Source: NORP309 sp964564165
Lineage (GTDB): Bacteria; Pseudomonadota; Gammaproteobacteria; Xanthomonadales; Marinicellaceae
Length of the DNA: 64,000 nucleotides
Reading direction: 5' to 3'
Assembly (NCBI GenBank): GCA_964564165.1
Contig: CAZLZZ010000001.1
Span: 1-64,000, forward strand
In this document: piece by piece, positions 53,241 through 62,303 of the stretch
How positions within the stretch are numbered: the first letter of the stretch is position 1
How the letters are laid out: every line of letters begins with the position of its first letter
Notes under the pieces: model-generated
Told to the model about the DNA's origin: nothing
The model's input: only the letters and a program-made list of their open reading frames with translations
Database searches by the model: none
Position numbers and translations under genes: made by a program

Positions 53241-53881
53241 TGCAAGGATTCTTGTTCGATTTAGATGGAACGTTGGTTGATACTGCCATCGACATGATTG
53301 ATTCATTAACACTGTTGGCAGCAGAAAATAACATCCAAATCAACCCTGACTATAATGAATACAAAGAGCTAATTACTTATGGCTCAAGAGCGATTGTTAC
53401 TTCAATCTTCGGACACCTTGATAACCCGTCAATTAAAAAACTACAACTGCGCTATTTAGAAATTTACCAACAAAACTTAAGCGTCGGTTCTTGCCTGTTT
53501 GAAGGCGTTGAAACCTTTATAAAAAAATTAGATAACAACAAGATTCCATGGGGAATTGTAACCAACAAACCCGCTTATTTGGCTCAACCTTTGGTAAACT
53601 CATTAGCACAACTAAGCAACTGTAAGGTTTTAGTTGGTGGAGATACAACCCATCATTCTAAACCCCATCCAGAACCCATTAATCGCGCCATAAAAGTTTT
53701 GAATATTGACCCAAAGATCAGTTGGTATATTGGCGATGCAAAAACCGACATACAAGCTGCCAATGCTGCCAATATGAATTCGGCCGTGGCTTTGTGGGGC
53801 TATTTAAGCAAGAATGATAAGCCTCACGAATGGCAAGCCAGCCTTGTTTTAAATCATGCTCTTGAAATGCTTGAATTATGA
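53240..53881 (+). CDS. HAD phosphatase, Gph/MupP type
   Basis: 213 residues. HAD motifs: FDLDGTLVDTAIDM (nucleophile and acid aspartates near 7 and 9), VTNKPAYLAQP (motif II), KPHPEPI (motif III lysine) and YIGDAKTDIQAA (motif IV). This fits phosphoglycolate phosphatase (Gph) or the N-acetylmuramate-6-phosphate phosphatase MupP. In Pseudomonas mupP directly follows ubiG, which favours MupP here, but the substrate cannot be decided from sequence. Shares one base with the ubiG stop (TAATG). Confidence 0.88.
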   Translation: MQGFLFDLDGTLVDTAIDMIDSLTLLAAENNIQINPDYNEYKELITYGSRAIVTSIFGHLDNPSIKKLQLRYLEIYQQNLSVGSCLFEGVETFIKKLDNNKIPWGIVTNKPAYLAQPLVNSLAQLSNCKVLVGGDTTHHSKPHPEPINRAIKVLNIDPKISWYIGDAKTDIQAANAANMNSAVALWGYLSKNDKPHEWQASLVLNHALEMLEL

Positions 53882-53899
53882 ATGTTAACCATTGTGCTT

Positions 53900-54823
53900 T
53901 TAAATAACACCCCCTTGTAATCCGCCTGTATGCAATATAACAACCTTATTGCCTTTGGCGATTTGCCCTTTTTTTATCAAATCATAAGCGGCATAAAAAG
54001 TTTTGGCAGTATAAATTTTATCTAATTTTATGGCATTTTTATTGGTGAATTCTTGAGCAAAACACCGTGTTTTATTGTCCATTTTGGCATATCCGCCTGC
54101 ATGGTAATCACAGTAGAGCTTCCATTGAATATTGTTGTGGTATTGGGATAGGTTTTCAATGTCGTGCTGTAAAAACTCCCCACCTTTTAATACGGGGATA
54201 CCTAAAATCTTGGTTTTCCAACCTCCTTTAGCAACACCGTCAATTAACCCTGCTAAGGTTCCTCCTGTTCCACAAGCGGATATTAAATATGTGGGTTCGG
54301 ATATTTGTTGTTTCAGCTCCATGATGATTTCCTCAACCCCTTGCACGGCCAAAGAATTGCTCCCGCCTTCTGGAATGAGATACACTTTATTTTGGGATTC
54401 TTCTACAATAGACTTAACAAGCGGCGCTGTTAGTTTTAACCGGTAATCTTGCCTACTTAGGAAAACCAGCTTCATGCCTTTTTGTTCAGCAGACTTTAGA
54501 GTTGTGCTCCATTTGTTTTTACTGAACTTTAATTCATCGCCACGAATAAACCCGATACTGTCTAACCCACAATAGTTGGCTGCCGCAGCTGTTGCCAAAA
54601 CATGATTTGACCAAGCACCTCCGAATGTGGCAATACACCCGTATTTTTCAAGTATCGCTAGTTTGAAATTGTATTTTAATTTTCTTAATTTGTTGCCCTG
54701 AACTAAGCTGTGGTTTAGATCGTCTCTTTTAACAGAAATATCTACGCCTAAATAATTGTCTAACTGCTGAACAGGCGAAGGCTTTGGAGTAAACAGTTGT
54801 TGCCATTTTTGGTTTTGAGTCAT
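53900..54823 (-). CDS. PLP-dependent D-cysteine desulfhydrase / ACC deaminase family protein
   Basis: 307 residues. PLP lysine in VQGNKLRKLKYNF near 42-54, the ATFGGAWSNHVLATAAAANYCGL stretch near 66-88, phosphate-binding SACGTGGTLAGLIDG near 183 and C-terminal VILHTGGLQGG. This is the D-cysteine desulfhydrase/1-aminocyclopropane-1-carboxylate deaminase group (YedO/DcyD-like). Which substrate is used is not readable. Convergent with the HAD gene, 18 bases apart, no strong terminator seen between them. Confidence 0.9.
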   Translation of the reverse strand: MTQNQKWQQLFTPKPSPVQQLDNYLGVDISVKRDDLNHSLVQGNKLRKLKYNFKLAILEKYGCIATFGGAWSNHVLATAAAANYCGLDSIGFIRGDELKFSKNKWSTTLKSAEQKGMKLVFLSRQDYRLKLTAPLVKSIVEESQNKVYLIPEGGSNSLAVQGVEEIIMELKQQISEPTYLISACGTGGTLAGLIDGVAKGGWKTKILGIPVLKGGEFLQHDIENLSQYHNNIQWKLYCDYHAGGYAKMDNKTRCFAQEFTNKNAIKLDKIYTAKTFYAAYDLIKKGQIAKGNKVVILHTGGLQGGVI

Positions 54824-55158
54824 TCGATTTTTAGTTTTAATTTTATAATTTTTGATTCTTTAATAAACAATTTCAACCCCTGTATTGTACCGAATTAGCG
54901 TTAAACCCTGATATAAAAAACACCCATTCAGGTTGTTATAAACGTGAACGAATGAAGCTGACCAATTTTGTAACTATTAACAGTTTCTTTAAATTTTTGT
55001 CTTGTTTGCTCTTCGCATTCATTAATCTTTGCCTAATTACATACTATATCCTTTATTCTCAACGACATTGGTTGAAATGTGCAAGCTGTTTGTAATATCA
55101 TAGGAACTGGGTGCACCTTAATTTGGGTGTAAATCGGGAATTTTGGATACAAACACTT
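54824..55158. other. Intergenic stretch with a degenerate TACCC-element end
   Basis: AT-rich and divergent between the PLP enzyme and the lamin-tail protein. AACCCTGATATAAAAAACAC at about 54904-54923 matches the outer end of the 51337 element. AGGAA at 55102-55106 precedes GTG 55111, an alternative start of the next gene. Nothing else is recognised. Confidence 0.45.
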
Positions 55159-57090
55159 ATGAATTTTTTATCGGCAGTAGTATTGGCTACTCTATTATCA
55201 GCTACTCAAGTAAATGCGAATAGCTTTGAAAGCATATCAAAAGACATCAACTCTGGCTTGTTGCCTGTCGAAGCAGCTCAACGCGCATACAGTAACGATG
55301 TGCCCTCTGCTGACGCAGTACAACAAATGGTCGATGCCAATGTTGACGTGGTTAAAGCGGTACAAACCGTCGCAAAAGAATGGAGCTCGTGCGATGATAC
55401 TTATGCCTCTGTGAAGAAAGGAGTTCAGATATCACCTGATCGTGCCGATGAGATAGTTGCCTCAGTTGCCACCATAAAAGGTTGCCGATGTAATGCACAA
55501 AGTTTTTGGGCCAAATCTCGTTTAGAACAAAGGCTAAGGCCGAGGCTGGGCAAGGCGTTGGTAGAAATTGGCTCTGACTGTAGTTGCGCCTCAGCCGGCA
55601 TAGAAGCGGCTATGGAAATTGTTCCAAGCAAAGCAGAAGATATGATTGATGCAATCATTGTAGCCAAGAATAGAGCCGAAAGAACGGTTGATTCTATCGG
55701 TCAAATTGGAAAAATTCCCGAACAAAAATATTGGGGCGATAGCAGCGTCAACACAAAAGACGCCAATCTGGTTAGAAATACCAATGTGTGTAGTGGCGAT
55801 AACAACGAATTAAATGATTTTACTCCTGCTGATACATGGAGCAGTGGTGGCGCCATTTCAAACCTTGGAGAACACAAGCTACTTTGCAAAGAAGAAGATA
55901 ATGCTGCCCAGAAAGACCAAAAAGAGACAACAAAGAAAACAGACCGACTGATTATTTCGCAATACGTTGAAGGACAGGGCAACAATCAAGCACTAGAACT
56001 ATACAATGGCAGTGATAAGGCGATTGATTTGTTGACGGACAACTATCAATTGGAGGTTTATTTTCATGGTTATGATTTTCCTGGTGAAGTTATTAAGTTG
56101 AAAGGTTTAATTGAGCCCGGATCTGCTTTTGTTGTTTCCGATGCCAATGCTGCAGCTGATATCTCGGCAAAAGCCAATCAAAAAGTCAATGGTTTGATTT
56201 TCAAAGGAGCTGATGCTATAGTGTTGAAAACAGGCTTTAATCTTGGCACTTGCCAGTGTTCCATATCAACGGTAGCCTCGGCAATCAAAGGTGTTGACAA
56301 ACAGAGTAAAAACCAAAAGTCTATTTCTGAAACCAAACAAGATTTCATTAAAAGGATTGAACAACACTATCAAGATACCAACACCCCGTCCTCCATTGTT
56401 GACAGTATTGGACAGATATTACAAAACAAAGAAAACAACAATGAAACCTATAACGATGTGCCCCTTGCTGTAGACAAAACCCTTAGACGGGCTGTTAATA
56501 CTTGCAAAGGTGACAGAATTGAAATGGATGCCTTTGCTGCTCAAAAAGAATGGCAAACTTACGCTGCCGATAATTTTTTAGATTCAGGTAATTTTGATAA
56601 TGCCGATTGCCAAGCAAGCAGAAAAGACCTGTTGTTGTCTGAGTACATCGAAGGTTCTGGTGACAATGCAATGATAGAATTATTCAACGGTACAGATAGG
56701 CCCATTAACTTTTCTGATGAGAAATATTTCCTAGAAGTTTATAACGACGATGACGCGGATCCCGAACAAATTATTTACTTAAAAGGCGAGGTTCAAAAAA
56801 ACGGGACTTTTGTTATTGCTCATAGCAATGCAGAGAAAGACTTAAAGGATAGTGCCAACCAGACTTCTGGTAAATTAGATTTAAAAAATACCAGAGCGGT
56901 AGTTTTGAAAAAAGTGGTTCTTCCTGCCTACCAATCTTGTTATGCAGATATAGCAACATGGATTGCAAACAGCGATTTAAAAAATATTGCCTTTACACTA
57001 TCGCCTGATCGCGATCCAGGTACAGGGCCTATTTCTGATGATGATCCAACCGATGGCAATGATGGCGGGGAACTAGCAAGTCCCAATTAA
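55159..57090 (+). CDS. Secreted protein with two lamin-tail-like domains
   Basis: 643 residues from ATG 55159, where a signal peptide starts (MNFLSAVVLATLLSATQVNA); GTG 55111 with an AGGAA site is the alternative. The N-terminal 200 residues are helical with cysteine pairs (CRCNAQ, CSCASAG). Two lamin-tail-like domains follow: about 264-365 (LIISQYVEGQGNNQALELYN ... FVVSDANAAADI) and about 491-590 (LLLSEYIEGSGDNAMIELFN ... FVIAHSNAEKDL). Such domains occur in secreted nucleases and surface proteins. No nuclease motif is seen. It ends before a terminator and is followed by polysaccharide genes. Confidence 0.75.
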   Translation: MNFLSAVVLATLLSATQVNANSFESISKDINSGLLPVEAAQRAYSNDVPSADAVQQMVDANVDVVKAVQTVAKEWSSCDDTYASVKKGVQISPDRADEIVASVATIKGCRCNAQSFWAKSRLEQRLRPRLGKALVEIGSDCSCASAGIEAAMEIVPSKAEDMIDAIIVAKNRAERTVDSIGQIGKIPEQKYWGDSSVNTKDANLVRNTNVCSGDNNELNDFTPADTWSSGGAISNLGEHKLLCKEEDNAAQKDQKETTKKTDRLIISQYVEGQGNNQALELYNGSDKAIDLLTDNYQLEVYFHGYDFPGEVIKLKGLIEPGSAFVVSDANAAADISAKANQKVNGLIFKGADAIVLKTGFNLGTCQCSISTVASAIKGVDKQSKNQKSISETKQDFIKRIEQHYQDTNTPSSIVDSIGQILQNKENNNETYNDVPLAVDKTLRRAVNTCKGDRIEMDAFAAQKEWQTYAADNFLDSGNFDNADCQASRKDLLLSEYIEGSGDNAMIELFNGTDRPINFSDEKYFLEVYNDDDADPEQIIYLKGEVQKNGTFVIAHSNAEKDLKDSANQTSGKLDLKNTRAVVLKKVVLPAYQSCYADIATWIANSDLKNIAFTLSPDRDPGTGPISDDDPTDGNDGGELASPN

Positions 57091-57111
57091 CATCAAAACC
57101 AATCAAATGAC

Positions 57112-57147
57112 AAGAGGGTGAAGTTAAAAGCTTTGCCCTTTTTTTTA
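57112..57147 (+). terminator. Rho-independent terminator after the lamin-tail protein gene
   Basis: AAGAGGGTGAAG and CTTTGCCCTTTT pair (with G-U) around TTAAAAG and are followed by a run of T. The next gene starts 22 bases later, so it needs its own promoter, which may overlap the T-run. Confidence 0.7.
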
Positions 57148-57168
57148 TGAACATTGTATAATTCACCT

Positions 57169-58440
57169 ATGAATAATAACCACAAAATAGCAATCATCGG
57201 GCTGGGCTATGTTGGCTTGCCACTAGCCGTCGCATTTTCTAAGCATTACCAAACTATCGGTTATGACATCAATCAAGGTCGTGTTAATGAGCTGAAATCG
57301 TTCGAGGATTCTACGCTTGAAACTACGACTATAGAATTAAAACAAGCACAACAGTTATCTTTTACCACAGATTTAAATGGAATTAAACAAGCCAATATTT
57401 TTATCATTGCTGTTCCCACACCCGTAGACTCGAATAATTTGCCCGAGCTTTCCCCGCTAGAAAAGGCCTCCATTGCAATAGGTGGCATCCTTAAAAAAGG
57501 CGATGTAGTGGTTTATGAATCAACGGTGTATCCGGGTGCAACTGAAGAATATTGTGCCAAAATTCTAGAACGCGAAAGTGGCTTAACACTACATCAAGAT
57601 TTTGCCCTAGGTTATTCACCTGAAAGAATTAATCCAGGTGACAAAATACACACCTTACAAACCATAATTAAAGTTGTTGCCGCATCAGATAAAAAAACCG
57701 AAAAATTATTAGAAGAATTGTATTCTAAAGTTATTGATGCAGGTGTCTTTATAGCGAAATCTATCAAAGTTGCTGAAGCTGCAAAAGCAGTTGAAAACAC
57801 CCAGAGAGACATGAACATTGCTTTTATGAATGAATTGTCGGTGATGTTTAACCACATGGGAATAGATACGCTTGATGTGATTAAAACCGCCTCAACCAAA
57901 TGGAACTTTCTGCCTTTTACCCCTGGTTTGGTTGGTGGTCATTGTATTGGCGTGGATCCCTATTACCTAATACATAAGTCACAAGAAAGCGGCTATTATC
58001 CTCAGCTAATCACTACTGCAAGAAGAATCAATGAAAGCATGAGTCAATATGTGGTTGATCGTTTTTTAAAAAAACTGGCATTAAGTAGAATTCATATCGT
58101 TAATGCTAAAGTGCTGATTCTTGGACTCACGTTTAAAGAGAACTGTCCAGATTTAAGAAACACCAGAGTGGTAGAAATCATTGAAGAGTTGTCTAACTGC
58201 CATGCCAAAGTTGATGTTTATGATCCTTGGGCAGATGCCAAGCAGGCCAAAGATTTTTTTGGATTGCAACTACAAAACAATCTCAAAGAAGGTTGTTACG
58301 ATGCGATTTTGTTGGCGGTATCACACAATGAATTTATTAAGATGGGCGAAAAGGGTATAAGAGAACTACTCAACAACAAAGGCATTTTATTTGATATTAA
58401 AGGCATGTTGCCCTCCGAATCTGTTGATGAGAGACTATAG
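57169..58440 (+). CDS. UDP-N-acetylhexosamine 6-dehydrogenase (WbpO/TviB type)
   Basis: 423 residues from ATG 57169. Nucleotide-sugar dehydrogenase: KIAIIGLGYVGLPLAVAFSKHY (Rossmann), AVPTPVDSNNLPELS, VYESTVYPGATEEYC, LGYSPERINPGD, AVENTQRDMNIAFMNELS (catalytic lysine replaced in part of this family), GLVGGHCIGVDPYYL with the catalytic cysteine, and C-terminal FKENCPDLRNTRV. The ENTQRD and HCIGVDPYYL forms are typical of enzymes oxidising UDP-GalNAc or UDP-GlcNAc rather than UDP-glucose. The epimerase gene follows by one base. Product feeds surface polysaccharide. Confidence 0.9.
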   Translation: MNNNHKIAIIGLGYVGLPLAVAFSKHYQTIGYDINQGRVNELKSFEDSTLETTTIELKQAQQLSFTTDLNGIKQANIFIIAVPTPVDSNNLPELSPLEKASIAIGGILKKGDVVVYESTVYPGATEEYCAKILERESGLTLHQDFALGYSPERINPGDKIHTLQTIIKVVAASDKKTEKLLEELYSKVIDAGVFIAKSIKVAEAAKAVENTQRDMNIAFMNELSVMFNHMGIDTLDVIKTASTKWNFLPFTPGLVGGHCIGVDPYYLIHKSQESGYYPQLITTARRINESMSQYVVDRFLKKLALSRIHIVNAKVLILGLTFKENCPDLRNTRVVEIIEELSNCHAKVDVYDPWADAKQAKDFFGLQLQNNLKEGCYDAILLAVSHNEFIKMGEKGIRELLNNKGILFDIKGMLPSESVDERL

Positions 58441-58441
58441 G

Positions 58442-59446
58442 ATGACAATATTAGTAACTGGTGCAGCTGGATTCATTGGATCACATGTTTGTGATTATCT
58501 TCTTAAACGTGGTGACAAAGTTGTCGGTATTGATAATCTTAATGATTATTATGATGTAAATTTAAAGCATTCAAGGTTAAAAAAAATCACCCATGACAAC
58601 TTTTTTTTCATCTCAGTTGACATCGCCGATAAAAGTGCTATAGAAGAACTCTTTAAGCGACACAGAATTACAAAAGTGGTCAACCTCGCAGCACAAGCAG
58701 GTGTTCGGTATTCCATCGAAAATCCTTGGTCCTATTTAAATAGCAATTTAACTGGGTTCCTCAGTATTATTGAAGCCTGTCGCCACAACAAAGTAGAACA
58801 TTTGGTTTATGCTTCTTCAAGTTCTGTCTATGGTGCCAATACCAACTTGCCTTTTCGAGTAGAAGACAATGTTGATCATCCATTGTCGCTGTATGCAGTC
58901 ACCAAAAAGTCCAACGAATTAATGGCGCACAGTTATTCCAACCTATACCAACTGCCCACCACGGGTTTGCGTTTTTTTACCGTTTACGGACCCTGGGGAA
59001 GACCGGACATGGCTTTATTTTTATTTACCAAAAACATCTTGGCAGGCAAACCGATAAAAGTCTTTAATTACGGCAATCACACCAGAGACTTCACCTTTAT
59101 TGATGACATTGTTGAAGGCATTATACGGGTCTTAGATAATGTACCTACAGCCAACCCCGATTACGATTTCTCCCAACCTAACCCGGCAAGTAGCTCTGCT
59201 CCCTACCGTTTATACAATATTGGCAATGACAATCCAGTTAAGTTAATGGACTATATTCAAGCCATCGAAAAAACCTTGGGTATCAAAGCCGAAATGGAGT
59301 TGTTGCCCCTGCAAAAAGGCGATGTACCCGATACCCAAGCCGATGTCAGCAAACTGATAGCTGATGTGGGGTTTAAACCCTCCACCAATATACAAGATGG
59401 CATCAATCAATTCATCCAATGGTATCGCCAATACTACAAGGTATAA
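58442..59446 (+). CDS. NAD-dependent sugar epimerase, UDP-glucuronate 4-epimerase type
   Basis: 334 residues from ATG 58442. Extended SDR: ILVTGAAGFIGSHVCDYLLKRGD, NLAAQAGVRYSIENPWSY, ASSSSVYGANTNLPF, YAVTKKSNELMAHSYS (Tyr/Lys pair) and TVYGPWGRPDMALFLFTKNIL, the last being diagnostic of UDP-glucuronate 4-epimerases. It should convert UDP-uronic acids made with the preceding dehydrogenase. One base separates it from that gene; the nucleotidyltransferase follows after 5 bases. Confidence 0.93.
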   Translation: MTILVTGAAGFIGSHVCDYLLKRGDKVVGIDNLNDYYDVNLKHSRLKKITHDNFFFISVDIADKSAIEELFKRHRITKVVNLAAQAGVRYSIENPWSYLNSNLTGFLSIIEACRHNKVEHLVYASSSSVYGANTNLPFRVEDNVDHPLSLYAVTKKSNELMAHSYSNLYQLPTTGLRFFTVYGPWGRPDMALFLFTKNILAGKPIKVFNYGNHTRDFTFIDDIVEGIIRVLDNVPTANPDYDFSQPNPASSSAPYRLYNIGNDNPVKLMDYIQAIEKTLGIKAEMELLPLQKGDVPDTQADVSKLIADVGFKPSTNIQDGINQFIQWYRQYYKV

Positions 59447-59451
59447 AGTTT

Positions 59452-60486
59452 ATGGATGAGTTTTTCGAAAAACTTATTGGCAGCGATTGTAAACTTCCTA
59501 AGTTTACTCAAGACAGTCAAATCATTCAGCAAGGATTGGCGCCTATTTCTGCATTAAGCAATCGATCTATTGCTGTTCAAAAAGCCCATTTATTAGAAAC
59601 CGTAAAACTCAAAAATTGGATCCAAAAAGCCCATTTGCTGTTTAACGCTTTAACCGATCAACAAATACAGTTTTTAACATTCAAAGGTTTTGCTTTTACT
59701 TTTTTACTCTATAACAAAACCCATTTAAGACCCTATTCTGATATTGATATCATTATCAAGCAATCGGATTATGACGCCGTTGAAACCATTCTTCTTCAGC
59801 TTGGTTATCAGCAATACCCGTCCAGACAAGGCAGTTTCGTCAGCTTTCAAAACAGTTTTTTTGACAATGCTGACAACAGGACACCACAAACTGTTATAGA
59901 TTTACATTGGCAAATCAATAATCGAATTGAATTCCATAAACATTTTGATTTTTCAAGCTTGTTTGGCAATGCCCAGTCTCTTCATTTCAATAATACAGAA
60001 TTTAAAACCTTATCTAATATTGATGCTTTTATTTTGGGTTGTTTTCATTATCATGCACACAGGCCAGAAGACAGAAAACACATTTGGCTCTATGATTTGG
60101 CCCTACTTTGGAACAAAATGGACCTCTTAATACAGCGCCACTGCCTTGCAAAAGCAAAAGACACCGAACAGTCAGCCATAGTTTTCAACACCCTGAACTT
60201 AATTGATTCTACCTTTGTGAGTTGCTTTGAAATGGACTTTAAAAACAAGGCCTCAAAACATGAGGCGACAGAGTTTTATCTTCAACAACGAAATAAGAAG
60301 TTGGCTGATATAAAAACCCGATTAAAGAATATTCACGGTCTTAACAATAAAATTAAATTCATCTCTGAATATGTTTTTCAAAGTAGGAACTATGTCGAAC
60401 GAAGGTTTTCTCTTAAAAACAAGCAATGGGTTTATCTTTATTACCCCAAAATGTGGCTAGAAGACATGGTTAAATTGTTTAAATAA
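59452..60486 (+). CDS. Nucleotidyltransferase family protein (NTP_transf_5-like)
   Basis: 344 residues from ATG 59452. The segment FLTFKGFAFTFLLYNKTHLRPYSDIDIIIKQSDY carries KG and the DxD pair of the nucleotidyltransferase fold, and VIDLHWQINNR a third acidic residue, as in the uncharacterised NTP_transf_5 family found in exopolysaccharide loci. It ends a three-gene nucleotide-sugar cluster. No glycosyltransferase or Wzx/Wzy genes follow, so the locus seems small or split. Confidence 0.78.
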   Translation: MDEFFEKLIGSDCKLPKFTQDSQIIQQGLAPISALSNRSIAVQKAHLLETVKLKNWIQKAHLLFNALTDQQIQFLTFKGFAFTFLLYNKTHLRPYSDIDIIIKQSDYDAVETILLQLGYQQYPSRQGSFVSFQNSFFDNADNRTPQTVIDLHWQINNRIEFHKHFDFSSLFGNAQSLHFNNTEFKTLSNIDAFILGCFHYHAHRPEDRKHIWLYDLALLWNKMDLLIQRHCLAKAKDTEQSAIVFNTLNLIDSTFVSCFEMDFKNKASKHEATEFYLQQRNKKLADIKTRLKNIHGLNNKIKFISEYVFQSRNYVERRFSLKNKQWVYLYYPKMWLEDMVKLFK

Positions 60487-60530
60487 AAAAGCCCAACTGT
60501 ATTAAATCCAAGAATCAATACAGCTGGGCC
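60484..60530 (-). terminator. Terminator for the YeeE/YedE operon (minus strand)
   Basis: GCCCAACTGTATT and AATACAGCTGGGC form a long hairpin; read on the minus strand it is followed by TTTTTTATTT. On the plus strand no T-run follows, so it serves mainly the leftward sulfur-transport genes, although the hairpin also lies at the end of the nucleotidyltransferase gene. Confidence 0.8.
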
Positions 60531-60578
60531 CTTGCTAAGTTAAACTTTTTAACTCTAAATTTTCAATTTTTCAATTTT

Positions 60579-61160
60579 CTAATATCTTAATTTTCTTAAT
60601 CTATTAGGCAAAAGTGCCGCCCCGCCCATAAATAGAATGGCAATAACGCCAGCTACAACAACACCTGATATACCATCTACCAAAGCAGGATATGCTTCAT
60701 TGCCCGTAACTGCAATAGAGACTTTGCCACCTGCAATCTCATTAAACAGCCAAGAAACGTTTGTTTCTAACCAACCAAATGCCAAGACATAAACCCAAGC
60801 ACCAACTAAGCCGCCAAGAATCATAAATAATGAATCTTTTCGACCAGCACCCAGTGCTGCAAGGGTTGTTCCTGGACAATAGCCTCCTAAACCAAACCCA
60901 ATACCAAATATAGCACCGCCTACAATGACTCCTATATACGATGCTTTAACACTGATATGAATAGAGTCAATGACACCAATAGCCATTAAAACAAACAACA
61001 AAAGACTAGAAAATCCAATGCCAAACAAGATAACTTTTGCCAAATGTAAATCAGTTAGTCTTAAAAATCCGATAATTCTATTGGGGTTTGTAGCACCCAC
61101 TTTATGCAGTATAAAACCAAAAGACCCACCAACTAGAACTGCTAATAATATTTCTTTCAT
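60579..61160 (-). CDS. YeeE/YedE (TsuA-like) sulfur transporter, second half
   Basis: 193 residues from ATG 61160, where GGAGACAGATC precedes; the frame stays open to 61241 but that part overlaps the upstream gene. About five helices and the YeeE cysteine motif GGYCPGTTLAALGAGRKDS (about 90-108). In TsuA/YeeE, cysteines in such motifs pass thiosulfate through the membrane. This gene and the next one upstream correspond to the two halves of a full YeeE protein. Confidence 0.88.
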   Translation of the reverse strand: MKEILLAVLVGGSFGFILHKVGATNPNRIIGFLRLTDLHLAKVILFGIGFSSLLLFVLMAIGVIDSIHISVKASYIGVIVGGAIFGIGFGLGGYCPGTTLAALGAGRKDSLFMILGGLVGAWVYVLAFGWLETNVSWLFNEIAGGKVSIAVTGNEAYPALVDGISGVVVAGVIAILFMGGAALLPNRLRKLRY

Positions 61161-61170
61161 GATCTGTCTC

Positions 61171-61740
61171 CTATTTCTTAAAAACGATGATTGCAACAGG
61201 AACAGCAATGGCGAAAACACCCGCTGCAAATAAGTAGCCACTTAAAGATGTCTGCATCATACCGCTCATCATGTGACCAGAAGTACAACCACCTGCCATT
61301 CTCGCGCCGAACAATATAAAGAACCCTGATACAAAGGCACCGACCATTCTTTTTATCCACGATGACCCTATATTGTCTCGCCATACTTGTGGTATCCAGG
61401 TTTCTTCTTTCTCAACTTTGGGACCTCCCAGTTTTGAAGCCAAAAAACCACCTGCAAACATTGCAAGAACAAAAATAAATCCATAACTGACAATATTTAA
61501 GGAGTTTTTAACATGTTTTCCATTGTTTTTATTCAGGTATGCATTCGAGCTTGAATAGGTTTTTGACCCATCACTGTTAACAGTTTCAACCGCCAAATCT
61601 GGTTTTAATTTACAAAAAATAAAACAATCCGCTATTACGTATTGAGTTGAAACACCAATTGGCTTCACCACAGCTACTGCCAATATAAACGACAAGCCAA
61701 GTATAATGCCGCTTTTTAACCAGCCCCAAGAATCATTCAT
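61171..61740 (-). CDS. YeeE/YedE (TsuA-like) sulfur transporter, first half
   Basis: 189 residues from ATG 61740 with GAGGG 7 bases upstream. The first helix is followed by a periplasmic loop (about 40-75), two or three more helices and the motif GARMAGGCTSGHMMSG near 150-165, the first cysteine motif of the YeeE/YedE family. Partner of the following gene (10-base gap). Split YeeE pairs are common in bacteria that handle thiosulfate or other reduced sulfur. A MITE lies 141 bases upstream and may affect the promoter. Confidence 0.88.
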   Translation of the reverse strand: MNDSWGWLKSGIILGLSFILAVAVVKPIGVSTQYVIADCFIFCKLKPDLAVETVNSDGSKTYSSSNAYLNKNNGKHVKNSLNIVSYGFIFVLAMFAGGFLASKLGGPKVEKEETWIPQVWRDNIGSSWIKRMVGAFVSGFFILFGARMAGGCTSGHMMSGMMQTSLSGYLFAAGVFAIAVPVAIIVFKK

Positions 61741-61881
61741 AGTTTGTACCCTCATTACAATTAAATAAAATTTCGTAACTATTCGTTACTTCTACACGTC
61801 CTGTCTACTCGCCCCGTTATTCCTGCGAAAACCGAACCTCTCGACTGGATAGTCGTTTTTCTATGCGCAAACAACCCACTA

Positions 61882-62043
61882 GGAGCTTGTCCGAGAATAG
61901 AAAATCTATTACAGAAAAGCTGAATTTGTGCCATTTTTAGCTTTTTTTCGTCACATAGCGGAGCTATTCTCCTCAAAAAAGCCAAAAATCGCACTAAACC
62001 CTGCTTTCCTTCATGACGATTCCTATTCTCGGACAAGCTCCTA
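61882..62043. mobile_element. TA-flanked palindromic MITE, copy 3 (intergenic, upstream of yeeE)
   Basis: 162 bp between TA 61880-61881 and TA 62042-62043, almost identical to the copy at 29771-29932 (about five differences by eye) and in the same orientation. Perfect terminal repeats GGAGCTTGTCCGAGAATAG / CTATTCTCGGACAAGCTCC. The rest of the gap (61741-61881 and 62044-62303) is AT-rich and shows no gene. Confidence 0.9.
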
Positions 62044-62303
62044 GGGTTACCACACAGTATTTGTAAGTTAATTTATTGTGAAATTTCTAGTAATTACAAA
62101 ACTTCAACAATATTAATTAGCACTTGCTAAATTAAGCTTTACTAATATAACACCAAAGACACGTTCTTTGCAAATTATTACAAGCAACAAGGGCAATTTT
62201 TATTTGAGTTTAACTTTAAAGTTTCATGCGAGAATAGAGTTTATGGAAAAATGACAAAATAGGCTGCAAGCAATCCTGCCTAAGTTATGAAGGCGTTTCG
62301 GAG

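Noticed and set aside
61779..62036. 85-residue minus-strand frame upstream of yeeE
   Set aside because: Lies inside and beside the MITE and repeats the same element-coded peptide; not a gene.
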